This document shows, in pieces, positions 8,129 to 17,730 of a stretch of DNA of 64,000 nucleotides. Each line of letters opens with the position of its first letter. Within the stretch, counting starts at the first letter, position 1. Source of the stretch: Paenibacillus algicola (GTDB lineage Bacteria; Bacillota; Bacilli; Paenibacillales; Paenibacillaceae). The stretch covers positions 3,352,501-3,416,500 of the forward strand of contig NZ_CP040396.1 in the NCBI RefSeq assembly GCF_005577435.1, written 5' to 3'. The notes under the pieces were generated by a model, which saw only the letters and a list, made by a program, of their open reading frames with translations, was not told where the DNA came from and searched no databases. The position numbers were made by a program, and so were the translations under genes.

Positions 8129-9211
8129 TTACGCTTTGCGGATGGCCTTCGCAATCAGGTCGCCCATCTCTGTAGTGCTTAGCGCTTGGCTCTTGTCTAC
8201 CGCAATGTCCGCAGTGCGGTGACCGGCATCCAGCACCTCAGCTACAGCCCGTTCAATCGCATCTGCAGCGTCGGAATAACCGAAGGTCAGACGGTACATC
8301 AGCGCTACCGAGAGGATCGTTGCAATCGGGTTCGCAAGGCCTTGGCCTGCGATGTCCGGAGCTGATCCGTGTACCGGCTCGTACAAGCCATAGCTGCCTT
8401 CGCCCATAGAAGCCGAAGCCAGCATGCCGATCGAGCCTGTCAGCATCGCGGCCTCGTCGCTCAGGATATCACCAAACATGTTCTCCGTTACGATGACATC
8501 AAAGCTTGCCGGGCGGCGCAGCAGCTGCATCGCACAATTGTCAACCAGGACATGCTCCAGCTCGATCTCCGGATACTCTGGCGCGATGCGGTTGACGGTT
8601 TCACGCCACAGGCGGGAGGTTTCCAGAACGTTCGCTTTATCGACCGAAGCCAGCTTCTTGCGGCGCTTGCCCGCAATTTCAAATGCCTGACGTACAATAC
8701 GCTCGACCTCAGCCGTGTTGTATACGCAGGTATCTACTGCTTCTTCGCCGCCAGCACCTTCACGTCTGAACTTCTCACCGAAGTAGATTCCACCAGTCAG
8801 CTCACGGACAACCATCAGGTCGGTGCCTTCCAGCACTTCCGGCTTCAAGGTGGACGCATCCTTTAAGCAATCAAAAATAACGGCCGGACGAAGGTTCGAG
8901 AATAGTCCCAGCTCTTTGCGAATGCCGAGCAGACCGGTTTCAGGACGCAGCTCCTTCGAATTATTGTCCCACTTCGGACCGCCAACCGCTCCAAGCAGCA
9001 CCGCATCCGCATTCTTACACACCTCCAGCGTTTCCGCCGGCAGTGGAGTTCCCTTCTCGTCAATGGCAATGCCGCCAAACAGAGCATGCTCTGTGCTGAA
9101 GGAGTACCCGAAAACCTCTTCCGTTACCTTTATAATTTTCTCTGCCTCTGCTACAACCTCGGGACCAATCCCGTCCCCAGCAATAACCGCAATTTTCTTC
9201 GTTTCTGACAT
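8129..9211 (-). CDS. leuB: 3-isopropylmalate dehydrogenase
   Basis: NAD-dependent oxidation and decarboxylation of 3-isopropylmalate to 2-oxoisocaproate in leucine synthesis. The start is ATG 9211, behind AGGAG at nine bases; it gives 360 residues, normal for LeuB. Visible family features are [12 protein letters not shown] at the N-terminus, the substrate-binding [21 protein letters not shown] region, and the C-terminal signature [23 protein letters not shown] (about 240-262), which carries the Mg-binding aspartates. Later, [18 protein letters not shown] contacts NAD. It belongs to the ilv-leu cluster but is separated from leuA by an oppositely oriented aldo/keto reductase. No leuC or leuD follows, so the isomerase genes are elsewhere. 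Confidence 0.97.
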   Translation of the reverse strand: MSETKKIAVIAGDGIGPEVVAEAEKIIKVTEEVFGYSFSTEHALFGGIAIDEKGTPLPAETLEVCKNADAVLLGAVGGPKWDNNSKELRPETGLLGIRKELGLFSNLRPAVIFDCLKDASTLKPEVLEGTDLMVVRELTGGIYFGEKFRREGAGGEEAVDTCVYNTAEVERIVRQAFEIAGKRRKKLASVDKANVLETSRLWRETVNRIAPEYPEIELEHVLVDNCAMQLLRRPASFDVIVTENMFGDILSDEAAMLTGSIGMLASASMGEGSYGLYEPVHGSAPDIAGQGLANPIATILSVALMYRLTFGYSDAADAIERAVAEVLDAGHRTADIAVDKSQALSTTEMGDLIAKAIRKA

Positions 9212-9434
9212 GTAAATCCACTCCTTCATATGTAAATGCGTAATTCATCCGTTTTATCCTACTCACTGTTGTATCATAGTTTAGTCAAGCTTGACCAAGA
9301 TATAGAATCTATGAACTTAATAAGCTTTGCCTATAAGTTAGCTGCATTCTCCTAAATTTGCTATCATCCGTGATCCTTCTTTAGAATAGAGAGAAGTACG
9401 CTGCAGTTCATTAAACTACGAAGGAGATGACAAG

Positions 9435-10415
9435 ATGCAATTTGCTCCGCTCGGAAAATCCGGCATGAAGGTCAGCCGCCTCTGTTTAGGCACCATGAAT
9501 TTTGGACCTGTCACTGATGAAAAAGAGGCCTTCCGGATTATGGATACTGCGCTGGATGCCGGCATTAATTTTTTTGACACCGCCAATGTGTATGGCTGGG
9601 GTGAGAATTCCGGTTTGACAGAAAGCATTATCGGACGCTGGTTTCAGCAGGGCGGCGGACGCCGGGAGAAGGTGGTCCTCGCCACCAAAATGTACGGCAC
9701 GATGAGCGATCCATTAGATGGACCGAACGATCATGCCGGTCTGTCCTCCTACAAGGTGCGCCGTCATCTCGACGCTTCTCTAAAGCGCTTGCAGACTGAT
9801 CACATCGAGCTGTACCAGATGCATCACAGTGATCTTTCGGTCACCTGGGATGAAATGTGGGGTGCGTTTGAGGTCGCCGTGCAGCAGGGCAAAATCGGCT
9901 ACGTTGGCTCCAGTAACTTTGCAGGCTGGCAAATTGCAGCCGCGCAGTCTGAAGCCAAGAGCCGGCACTTTCTGGGCCTGGTATCCGAGCAGCACAAATA
10001 TAGCCTGAACTGCCGCCTGCCAGAGCTGGAAGTGCTTCCTGCCGCTCAGCATTACGGTCTGGGTGTCATTCCGTGGAGCCCGCTGGACGGCGGACTGCTT
10101 GGACGCAATGCATTGAAGAAGATTCAAGGCTCCCGCAGCGGCGGCAATGACGAGCGGGTTGAGCAGCACCGGACACAGCTGGAGCAGTTCGCCTCCCTGT
10201 GCCTGGAGCTGGGCGAGCCGCAGGACGTTGTAGCGTTGGCCTGGGTGGCCGCCAATCCTGCGGTGACGTCTCCGATTATCGGCCCTCGTACACTGGAGCA
10301 GCTGGAAAGCTCTCTGCGTTGTCTAGAGGTGACGCTGGACGAATCCGTCATGAAGGCTCTGGACGAGATTTTCCCGGGTCCCGGAGGCACTGCGCCACAG
10401 GCCTACGCCTGGTAA
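9435..10415 (+). CDS. Aldo/keto reductase
   Basis: A 326-residue NADPH-dependent oxidoreductase of the AKR superfamily. It begins at ATG behind GAAGGAGATG. The family pattern is visible: LCLGTMNFG (about 17-25), FFDTANVYGWGENSG (about 45-59) with the catalytic aspartate and tyrosine, the lysine in VVLATKMYG (about 84), the histidine in LYQMHHSDL (about 127), then SNFAGWQIA and GVIPWSPLDGGLL, and a C-terminal PIIGPRTLEQLESSL for cofactor binding. It most resembles the YghZ/Kv-beta-like group. It sits between leuA and leuB on the opposite strand and is probably an insertion into an ancestral leucine operon. The substrate is unknown. Confidence 0.92.
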   Translation: MQFAPLGKSGMKVSRLCLGTMNFGPVTDEKEAFRIMDTALDAGINFFDTANVYGWGENSGLTESIIGRWFQQGGGRREKVVLATKMYGTMSDPLDGPNDHAGLSSYKVRRHLDASLKRLQTDHIELYQMHHSDLSVTWDEMWGAFEVAVQQGKIGYVGSSNFAGWQIAAAQSEAKSRHFLGLVSEQHKYSLNCRLPELEVLPAAQHYGLGVIPWSPLDGGLLGRNALKKIQGSRSGGNDERVEQHRTQLEQFASLCLELGEPQDVVALAWVAANPAVTSPIIGPRTLEQLESSLRCLEVTLDESVMKALDEIFPGPGGTAPQAYAW

Positions 10416-10440
10416 CGGATAAGACAATCTCTCTTGACAA

Positions 10441-10479
10441 AAAAATGGTGCCGGATTCAAACATCCCGGCACCATTTTT
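10441..10479. terminator. Bidirectional terminator between the aldo/keto reductase and leuA
   Basis: AAAAATGGTGCCGG pairs with CCGGCACCATTTTT around an 11-base loop. It serves convergent genes on both strands. Confidence 0.85.
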
Positions 10480-10503
10480 ATACACTTTCCTGCGGTTGTC
10501 AGA

Positions 10504-12042
10504 TTACAATGTCACGCGGTCCCGCTTCCCGAAGGTCTTCCGCTTCTCAATCAGCTGATTGACCGCATCCACATAGGCTCTCGCGCTGGCTTCCAGAATA
10601 TCTGTGCTCAGCCCGCGCCCTTGCGCAGACACCTCGTTCTGCGTCAGAACGACATGTACTTCACCTTGAGCGTCCTTACCCTGCGAAACCGACTTGATGG
10701 AATAATCAGACAGCGTAACTTCTTCAGCCGTGACCTTGTCGATGGCGTTATAAATTGCATCCACAGAGCCGTTGCCCTCAGCTTCCTCTTCAATCAGGCC
10801 GTCCGCGGTTTCGATCGTAATCTTGGCCGTCGGTGTGGCTTCATTGCCGAACGTCACGAACATCGTTTTGAGCTGGAACACTTCCGGAGTATCAATGAGC
10901 TTCTCCTCCAGAATCGCCAGGATGTCCTCATCCGACACTTCCTTCTTCTTGTCTGCCAGAATCTTGAATTTGGCAAAAGCGTCGTTCACCTGCTCTTCAC
11001 CCAGCTCATACCCCAGCTCCAGCAGCTTCTCGCGGAACGCATGGCGTCCGGAGTGCTTGCCCAGCACCAGCTTGCTTTCCTTCAGTCCGATGGATTCCGG
11101 AGTCATGATCTCGTACGTGGATTTCTCCTTCAGCATACCGTCCTGATGAATCCCGGACTCATGGGCGAAGGCGTTCGCGCCTACAACCGCTTTGTTCCCC
11201 GGTACCACCATACCCGTCAGCTTGCTGACCAGACGGCTCGTACGTGCAATCTCCGTCAGCGTCAGATCGGTCTTGGCCTGGAAAAATTCCTGACGTGTTG
11301 CTAGCGCCATCGCTATTTCCTCGATCGCTGTATTACCGGCACGCTCTCCAATACCGTTAATTGTGCCTTCAATCTGGTCGGCACCGTTCAGAATTGCTGC
11401 CAGGGTGTTGGCTGTTGCCAGACCCAGATCGTTATGACAGTGGGCGCTGAGCTGTACTTGCTCAATACCCGGCACACTTTGCTTGAGGTGCTTGAAAATA
11501 GCTCCGTATTCCGCCGGATTCATATATCCTACGGTATCCGGAATGTTCACAACCTGAACACCCTCGCGTACCGCCATGCCTACAACCTCGGACATGAAGT
11601 CCAGCTCCGTCCGGCCAGCGTCCTCGAGCGAAAATTCGATTTTGGAGAAGTATTTCTTGGCATACCGGATCGCCGCCTGCGCGGTTTCCAGCACCTGGCT
11701 TTTCTCCATCCGCAGCTTAAACTTGCGGTGGATCGGCGATGTCGCCAGAAACACATGGATGCACGGGTCCTGTGCACCAATCAGCGCTTCCCGAACGGCG
11801 TCAATGTCATTCTCTCGGGAACGGGACAATCCGATGACAGTCACATCCTTAACCGCTCGCGCTACAGCATTTACCGCGGCCAAATCCCCGGGTGATGCGG
11901 CTGGAAAGCCTGCTTCCATGCGGTCGATTCCCAGCTTTTCAAGCTGATGGGCGATCTCTACCTTTTCACGCGTGTTCAGGTTCACGCCCGGTGATTGCTC
12001 CCCATCCCGCAGTGTCGTATCAAACACATAAATCTTACGCAT
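10504..12042 (-). CDS. leuA: 2-isopropylmalate synthase
   Basis: Condenses acetyl-CoA with 2-oxoisovalerate, the first committed step of leucine synthesis. It has 512 residues. DTTLRDGEQ (8-16) and AHCHNDLG (200-207) are the metal-binding signatures of the DRE-TIM barrel, and NGIGERAGNTAIEE follows at about 230. The last 120 residues form the leucine-sensing regulatory domain (EAEGNGSVDAIYNAID and KDAQGEVHVVL are visible). The start has GGAGGTG at the right distance. It lies 106 bases downstream of ilvC in the same direction, with a GC-rich hairpin between them, and is the last gene of the ilvB-ilvN-ilvC-leuA transcript. Confidence 0.97.
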   Translation of the reverse strand: MRKIYVFDTTLRDGEQSPGVNLNTREKVEIAHQLEKLGIDRMEAGFPAASPGDLAAVNAVARAVKDVTVIGLSRSRENDIDAVREALIGAQDPCIHVFLATSPIHRKFKLRMEKSQVLETAQAAIRYAKKYFSKIEFSLEDAGRTELDFMSEVVGMAVREGVQVVNIPDTVGYMNPAEYGAIFKHLKQSVPGIEQVQLSAHCHNDLGLATANTLAAILNGADQIEGTINGIGERAGNTAIEEIAMALATRQEFFQAKTDLTLTEIARTSRLVSKLTGMVVPGNKAVVGANAFAHESGIHQDGMLKEKSTYEIMTPESIGLKESKLVLGKHSGRHAFREKLLELGYELGEEQVNDAFAKFKILADKKKEVSDEDILAILEEKLIDTPEVFQLKTMFVTFGNEATPTAKITIETADGLIEEEAEGNGSVDAIYNAIDKVTAEEVTLSDYSIKSVSQGKDAQGEVHVVLTQNEVSAQGRGLSTDILEASARAYVDAVNQLIEKRKTFGKRDRVTL

Positions 12043-12082
12043 GCTGACACCTCCTTAAAGTTCTTTGGCAGAATATATAGTT

Positions 12083-12117
12083 CCGGCGGCAGGAACAAGG
12101 CTGTCCCTAGCCGCCGG
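12083..12117 (-). other. Intercistronic hairpin between ilvC and leuA
   Basis: CCGGCGGC and GCCGCCGG form a perfect eight-base stem around 19 bases, with no T run. It could be an mRNA-processing or stabilising hairpin; Bacillus ilv-leu mRNA is known to be processed around ilvC. Confidence 0.45.
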
Positions 12118-12148
12118 CGCTTGGTTATGAATAGTCCAGTATACGCTG

Positions 12149-13192
<1,044 letters not shown>

Positions 13193-13287
13193 TCAGCAGA
13201 CCTGAGAATGTCGTCCAAAATCTACTCAAATTCCCGCTCATTCCAGGCAGGCTTGCGGATCAATGATAACTTGCCCGTATTACAATG

Positions 13288-13779
13288 TTACTGTGCATTG
13301 CCCCGGATCATCGCGGTGACACCGGTTCTGGTAAGCTCCTGAATGCCATATGGCTTCAAAAGCTCAATGATGGCATCAATTTTGCCGGTATCGCCTACAG
13401 ATTGAACCATCATGCTGTTTGCACCAATGTCGACAACGGAGGCCCGGAAGGTCTCTACTACGCCCAGGATCTCCGGTCTTGCCGAAGGCTCGGCTTTGAC
13501 CTTGATCAGTGCCAGTTCTCTGGCTACCATCGGCTTGGAGCTGAGATTAATCACCTTGATGACGTCAATGAGCTTGTACAGCTGCTTCTCAATTTGCTCC
13601 AGGGTGGTATCGCTCCCTGTGGTAACAATGACCATCCGGGACAATCCGACCTCTTCGGACTGTCCCACTGTGATACTCTCAATGTTGAAGCCGCGGCGGC
13701 CGAACAAACCTGCAACCCGCTGGAGGACACCAGGCTGATCGTTAACCAATACGGCAATCGTATGTTTAAAACCGCTCAT
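13288..13779 (-). CDS. ilvN: Acetolactate synthase small (regulatory) subunit
   Basis: 163 residues starting at ATG 13779, with GGGGG nine bases upstream. The ilvB stop lies one base before this start, so the two are translationally coupled. The N-terminal half is an ACT domain (HTIAVLVNDQPGVLQRVAGLFGRRGFNIES), which binds valine for feedback inhibition of the catalytic subunit. The C-terminal half (RELALIKVKAEPSARPEI onwards) is the second ACT-like domain of the small subunit. The name ilvH is used for the same protein in Bacillus. Confidence 0.96.
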   Translation of the reverse strand: MSGFKHTIAVLVNDQPGVLQRVAGLFGRRGFNIESITVGQSEEVGLSRMVIVTTGSDTTLEQIEKQLYKLIDVIKVINLSSKPMVARELALIKVKAEPSARPEILGVVETFRASVVDIGANSMMVQSVGDTGKIDAIIELLKPYGIQELTRTGVTAMIRGNAQ

Positions 13780-13780
13780 C

Positions 13781-15523
13781 TCACGCATCCCCCATCAGCA
13801 TTTGGTCAATAGTGGACCCTTGGGTCACCATCGGATATACATTCTCGCCTTTGGCAACGACAAAGTCGATCAGCACCGGCCCTGGCGTATCCATGGCCTC
13901 CGCCCATGCCTTGCGAGCTTCTTCCTTGTTCGTCGCGCGCAGTCCCTTGACACCATAAGCTTCAGCCAGCTTTACAAAATCCGGACTGCCGGAAAGATCA
14001 ATATGGCTGTAACGGTTATCGTAAATGAGCTCCTGCCACTGACGAACCATGCCCAGCACCTGGTTGTTAATCACTACGATTTTGACCGGAATCTTGTTGA
14101 TCGCGCAAATCGCCAGCTCCTGGGAGCACATCTGCATCCCGCCGTCTCCGTTGATCGAGATGACCAGCCGGTCCGGGTGAGCCATCTGGGCACCGATCGC
14201 AGCAGGGAAGCCGAAGCCCATCGTTCCCAGTCCTCCGGATGTAATCCAGGAGCGCGGCTGGTTGAACTTGTAATACTGGGCTGCCCACATCTGATGCTGT
14301 CCCACGTCCGTGCTTACAATTGCTTCTCCGTTCGTTGTTTCATTGAGCATCTCAATGACCCATTGCGGCTTCAGCACTTCCTCTGAATCCTGGTACTTGA
14401 ACGGGTGAGTCCCTTTCCATTCGGAGATCTGGGCTCTCCAGGCATCGGCTTTGGCTGCAGCCGGTGCAATCGGGTTCAGCATTTCCAGCACCGTCTTCAC
14501 ATCGCCAACGACCGGAATGTCTGTCGGCACGTTCTTGCCAATCTCGGCAGGATCGATATCAATGTGAACGATCTTGGCATGTGGTGCAAAGCCGTCCAGC
14601 TTGCCGGTGACACGGTCGTCAAAGCGGGCACCGATGTTAATGAGCAGATCGCTCTGCTGAATCGCATGGTTCGAGGTGTAGGTACCGTGCATGCCCGGCA
14701 TGCCGGTCCACAGCTCATGTCCGCTCGGGAAGGCTCCCAGCCCCAGCAGCGTAGTCGTAATCGGAATCTGCGTCCGCGTCACGAATTCATACAATGCTTC
14801 ATGGGCACCGGAGTAGATCACGCCGCCGCCAGCGAGAATCAGCGGGCGCTCTGCCTCGCCAATTGCCCGGCAAAGCTTGTCGAGCTGCAGGCGGTTCGGC
14901 ACGGTCCGCGGATTGTAGCCTCTCAGCTGTACGTCACCTGGCGGCTGGAACAGCTCCTTCGCGGCGGATACATCCTTCGGAATATCAATCAGCACCGGTC
15001 CCTTACGGCCTGTCGAGGCGATATGGAAGGCTTCATGGATGATGCGCGGCAGATCCTTCACATCGCGCACCAGATAACTGTGCTTTGTAATAGGCATCGT
15101 AATACCCGTAATGTCCGCTTCCTGGAAAGCGTCGGTGCCGATCAGGCTTGTTGCCACGTTGCCGGTAATGACAACCATCGGCACAGAATCCATATATGCT
15201 GTTGCAATGCCGGTGACGAGGTTCGTTGCACCAGGACCGGAGGTCGCGATGCAGACTCCGACCTTGCCGCTGGCACGGGCATATCCGTCAGCCGCATGGA
15301 TTGCTCCTTGCTCATGGCGTGTCAGGACGTGCTTGAAATCCTCAAATCCATACATGGCATCGTAAATATAGAGAACGGCGCCGCCGGGATATCCAAAGAC
15401 GCATTCGACACCTTCCAAAAGAAGACTCCGAAGCAAAATTTCCGATCCGGAAATTACTTCAGGCTTCATCCATTTCTCACGTAATTGCTCTGTAGACCGC
15501 ACTTCTGGAGTTTGCGCGCTCAT
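13781..15523 (-). CDS. ilvB: Acetolactate synthase large (catalytic) subunit
   Basis: 580 residues. Condenses two pyruvates, or pyruvate with 2-oxobutyrate, in the first common step of branched-chain amino acid synthesis. VFGYPGGAVLYIYD (about 42-55) and the catalytic glutamate E71 in RHEQGAIHAADGYARA activate thiamine diphosphate. The central domain binds FAD. The C-terminal domain has the ThDP/Mg motif beginning NGDGGMQM and ending VVINN. It is the first gene of the operon and lies directly downstream of a T-box leader, so its expression should rise when a branched-chain aminoacyl-tRNA is uncharged. Confidence 0.98.
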   Translation of the reverse strand: MSAQTPEVRSTEQLREKWMKPEVISGSEILLRSLLLEGVECVFGYPGGAVLYIYDAMYGFEDFKHVLTRHEQGAIHAADGYARASGKVGVCIATSGPGATNLVTGIATAYMDSVPMVVITGNVATSLIGTDAFQEADITGITMPITKHSYLVRDVKDLPRIIHEAFHIASTGRKGPVLIDIPKDVSAAKELFQPPGDVQLRGYNPRTVPNRLQLDKLCRAIGEAERPLILAGGGVIYSGAHEALYEFVTRTQIPITTTLLGLGAFPSGHELWTGMPGMHGTYTSNHAIQQSDLLINIGARFDDRVTGKLDGFAPHAKIVHIDIDPAEIGKNVPTDIPVVGDVKTVLEMLNPIAPAAAKADAWRAQISEWKGTHPFKYQDSEEVLKPQWVIEMLNETTNGEAIVSTDVGQHQMWAAQYYKFNQPRSWITSGGLGTMGFGFPAAIGAQMAHPDRLVISINGDGGMQMCSQELAICAINKIPVKIVVINNQVLGMVRQWQELIYDNRYSHIDLSGSPDFVKLAEAYGVKGLRATNKEEARKAWAEAMDTPGPVLIDFVVAKGENVYPMVTQGSTIDQMLMGDA

Positions 15524-15568
15524 CAGTCATCCTCCTCTCAAAAATTACCTGTCAAACCTACATTACAT

Positions 15569-15624
15569 CAAAAAAACCTTCCGCCCCCACTGCGGACTAT
15601 AGCCGCGTGAGGGACGAAAGGTTT
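15569..15624 (-). terminator. T-box regulated terminator before ilvB
   Basis: On the minus strand a long stem (AACCTTTCG pairing with CGGAAGGTT, with an inner TCCCTCAC/AGTGGGGG segment and GCGG/CCGC top) is followed by seven T. It is the terminator form that competes with the T-box antiterminator. Confidence 0.9.
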
Positions 15625-15950
15625 ACGCTTCCGTGGTACCACCCATATTTGCTTCACATTTCGCAATGTAAAGCCTCAGCAGGTATGAAGGTCCTTTGTT
15701 GACATACAAAGGCTCCAATATCTGACGTTCGTAACGTGAACCAAACGATTTTCCCTAATAGACGGTGAACCTTTAATGCGTTGAAGCGTAAGGTTCTGGG
15801 TTTTTCAGGAAAACAGCTCCGAGGTGAGCTCGTATAAAAGGGATTTTGGTGGAGGTTGCAGCAAATCTCTCCACTCTCTGAGCAAAAGAGCCCTTTAAAC
15901 TTCGTCCTCATCATTGCCGATGGAATATATTTCGTTAAAATGTTTAGAAA
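15569..15950 (-). promoter_or_regulatory. T-box leader of the ilv-leu operon
   Basis: The leader contains the T-box core GGGTGGTACCACGGAAGC (15644-15627), which overlaps the antiterminator, followed by the terminator. The 5' part shows AGAGAG and a long Stem I region. A possible specifier codon is CTC (Leu) in GAGCTCACC at 15828-15826, as in the Bacillus ilv-leu leader. Uncharged tRNA would pair with the TGGT-type bulge and allow transcription into ilvB. The T-box itself is certain; the specifier assignment is tentative because I folded Stem I by eye. Confidence 0.93.
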
Positions 15951-15951
15951 C

Positions 15952-15981
15952 ATTATATGATTCATTGAATCCATAAGTCAA
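15952..15981 (-). promoter_or_regulatory. Promoter of the ilv-leu operon
   Basis: On the minus strand TTGACT (15981-15976), 18-base spacer, TATAAT (15957-15952). It stands just upstream of the T-box leader. Confidence 0.85.
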
Positions 15982-16111
15982 CTGTTTTATTTTACGTTCA
16001 GCGTCAGCTTTTTTATTCGTGCCATTTACATCAACGGCGTCACGCTCCGTCAGGACTCCATTTCACCTGCTTCAGCCTTGCAGCATACAATAATGCAGCC
16101 CTTGAAAGTTC

Positions 16112-16576
16112 ATGGAAGGGAGGCGTTCAGAGATCATCCGCTACCGTCATCCCGGCCTCGATGATCCTGCCATTGTCCAGCTGATCGAGACCCAGCTTGT
16201 TCCCCTGACCCACCTGAAGCCCAAGGAGGTTGAGGTCATCCGCAAGGATATGCCGGCCCGGCTGCGCCGCGGAGTAACCTTCGTAGCCTGCAGGGACTCA
16301 GGCGAGGCTCCGGTTGGCTTCATTCACTTCATGCTGCATGGGGAGCTGATGTATATTGATATGCTGGCCGTGGCTCCTGCGGCCCAGAGAAGACGCTTTG
16401 GAGCCGCCCTCATGGAGCAGGCTGAAGGCTTCGCCCGCTCCAGGGGCTGCAGGCTTGCCAAGGTTATGGTGGATGCCGGCAACCGCAAGGGGCTCCGGTT
16501 CTACCACAAGCTCGGCTACCAGATTATTCGTACCCACAGCACCAGCCACTGCTATGAGCTGGAGAAGACGTGGTGA
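16112..16576 (+). CDS. GNAT family N-acetyltransferase
   Basis: A 154-residue acetyltransferase. The acetyl-CoA binding motif A is visible as MLAVAPAAQRRRFGAALMEQAEGFARSRG (about 86-114; here Q-R-R-R-x-G-A is the pyrophosphate loop). VMVDAGNRKGLRFYHKLGYQ (motif B) follows with the usual late tyrosine. The start ATG has only a weak ribosome binding site; a good GGGAGG lies inside the frame ten codons in but faces an ATC, so I keep the ATG. It is divergent from the ilv operon. The substrate is unknown. Confidence 0.85.
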   Translation: MEGRRSEIIRYRHPGLDDPAIVQLIETQLVPLTHLKPKEVEVIRKDMPARLRRGVTFVACRDSGEAPVGFIHFMLHGELMYIDMLAVAPAAQRRRFGAALMEQAEGFARSRGCRLAKVMVDAGNRKGLRFYHKLGYQIIRTHSTSHCYELEKTW

Positions 16577-16579
16577 AGC

Positions 16580-16963
16580 CTACCAGAAGAACCCTCCGTA
16601 CGGCGGGTATCCTCCGTAACCCGGCCCGGCTCCCGGGCCGTACCCGTATCCTCCTGCGCCATAGCCGCTGCCATAGCCACCATAGCCTCCACCATAGCCA
16701 CCGCCATAACCGCCTTTATATCCGCCTCCATAGCCGTATTGACCATAAGCAAACGGCGCTGTCCCGATCGCTAGCAGATCAAACAGCACGAGCGGAGCAA
16801 TCGCTTTGATCCTGGCCTCTTTGCCTCTCCCGGCTTCAAGATAAAGCCGGTCTCCCGAAATTCTGACAAGCTTGCCCTTTACCACTGTGCCATCCTTTTT
16901 ATATGCCACAATGGTCTTACCTACATACCGCTTCGCCTCTTTCTTGCTGACAGGCTTCTGCAT
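16580..16963 (-). CDS. Glycine/tyrosine-rich hypothetical protein
   Basis: 127 residues behind GAGGAGGG. The first 60 residues are basic and look like a small beta-rich domain (YVGKTIVAYKKDGTVVKGKLVRISGDRLYLEAG), similar in pattern to Sm-like or SH3-like folds. Then a hydrophobic stretch (APLVLFDLLAIG) leads into a C-terminal tail of about 55 residues made of GYGGGY-type repeats with Pro near the end. Similar Gly/Tyr tails occur in Bacillus and Paenibacillus spore-surface and hypothetical proteins. The function is unknown. It ends three bases after the convergent acetyltransferase gene. Confidence 0.7.
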   Translation of the reverse strand: MQKPVSKKEAKRYVGKTIVAYKKDGTVVKGKLVRISGDRLYLEAGRGKEARIKAIAPLVLFDLLAIGTAPFAYGQYGYGGGYKGGYGGGYGGGYGGYGSGYGAGGYGYGPGAGPGYGGYPPYGGFFW

Positions 16964-17060
16964 GAAATCCCTCCTCGGGTAATATAGATCCAGTCTATGT
17001 CCCCTGTACCGATTTCGCTTGTTTCATCGCCCTCTGCCAGCAACATAGGCAAAGCATAAA

Positions 17061-17095
17061 TAAGAGAACCGCTCCATACCGGAGCGGTTCTCTTA
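17061..17095 (-). terminator. Terminator of the infC-rpmI-rplT operon
   Basis: Two perfect 15-base arms (TAAGAGAACCGCTCC and complement) around a five-base loop, 18 bases after the rplT stop. Confidence 0.85.
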
Positions 17096-17112
17096 TTTAA
17101 CAAAAGCTATAA

Positions 17113-17472
17113 TTAAGCATTTACCTTTTCTTTAGCAACTGTAGCCAGAGAGTTAAATGCATTCAGATCATTTACAGCCAGATCAGCCAGCATTTTGCGG
17201 TTGATGTTCACACCTGCAAGCTTCAGGCCATGCATCATTTTGCTGTAGGACAGACCATTTTGACGTGCAGCCGCATTGATCCGAACGATCCACAGCTTGC
17301 GGAAGTTACGCTTCGTCTGACGACGGTCACGGTATGCATACAGCATGGATTTCATAACTTGTTCTTTAGCTGTTTTGAAAATGCGGTGTTTGGAACCGAA
17401 ATAACCCTTTGCAAGCTTCAATACTTTTTTATGTCTGCGACGAACCACAAAGCCGCCTTTAACTCGTGCCAT
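17113..17472 (-). CDS. rplT: 50S ribosomal protein L20
   Basis: 119 residues, very basic, starting [20 protein letters not shown], the standard L20 start. Later motifs include [19 protein letters not shown] and [15 protein letters not shown]. It binds 23S rRNA early in 50S assembly. In Bacillus it also represses its own operon by binding the infC leader, which fits the attenuator seen at 18293-18330. It is last in infC-rpmI-rplT. Confidence 0.99.
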   Translation of the reverse strand: MARVKGGFVVRRRHKKVLKLAKGYFGSKHRIFKTAKEQVMKSMLYAYRDRRQTKRNFRKLWIVRINAAARQNGLSYSKMMHGLKLAGVNINRKMLADLAVNDLNAFNSLATVAKEKVNA

Positions 17473-17502
17473 ATTTAAGAACCTCCCAATATATGTTGTT
17501 TA

Positions 17503-17703
17503 CTATTTCAGGTTGGACAGACCTTGCTTCAAACGCTTTACATCCCCAGGTGCCATAACCGGGCTTGTTCCAAGAACACGCTTCGCACGCTTGGACTTGT
17601 GGGACAGCAGGTGGTTTTTGTAAGCCTTATAACGCTTTACTTTACCAGTACCGGTGATTTTGAAGCGGCCTTTCAGGCTGCTGTGTGTTTTCATTTTAGG
17701 CAT
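17503..17703 (-). CDS. rpmI: 50S ribosomal protein L35
   Basis: 66 residues, MPKMKTHSSLKGRFKITGTG at the start, a basic protein of the large subunit. It has AGAGGAGGAAG upstream, and it lies between infC (27 bases away) and rplT (30 bases away). Confidence 0.99.
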   Translation of the reverse strand: MPKMKTHSSLKGRFKITGTGKVKRYKAYKNHLLSHKSKRAKRVLGTSPVMAPGDVKRLKQGLSNLK

Positions 17704-17730
17704 TGTACTTCTTCCTCCTCTAAATGTCTC

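Noticed and set aside
14405..15484. A 359-codon plus-strand frame opposite ilvB
   Set aside because: Antisense shadow of a certain gene; no start signals.
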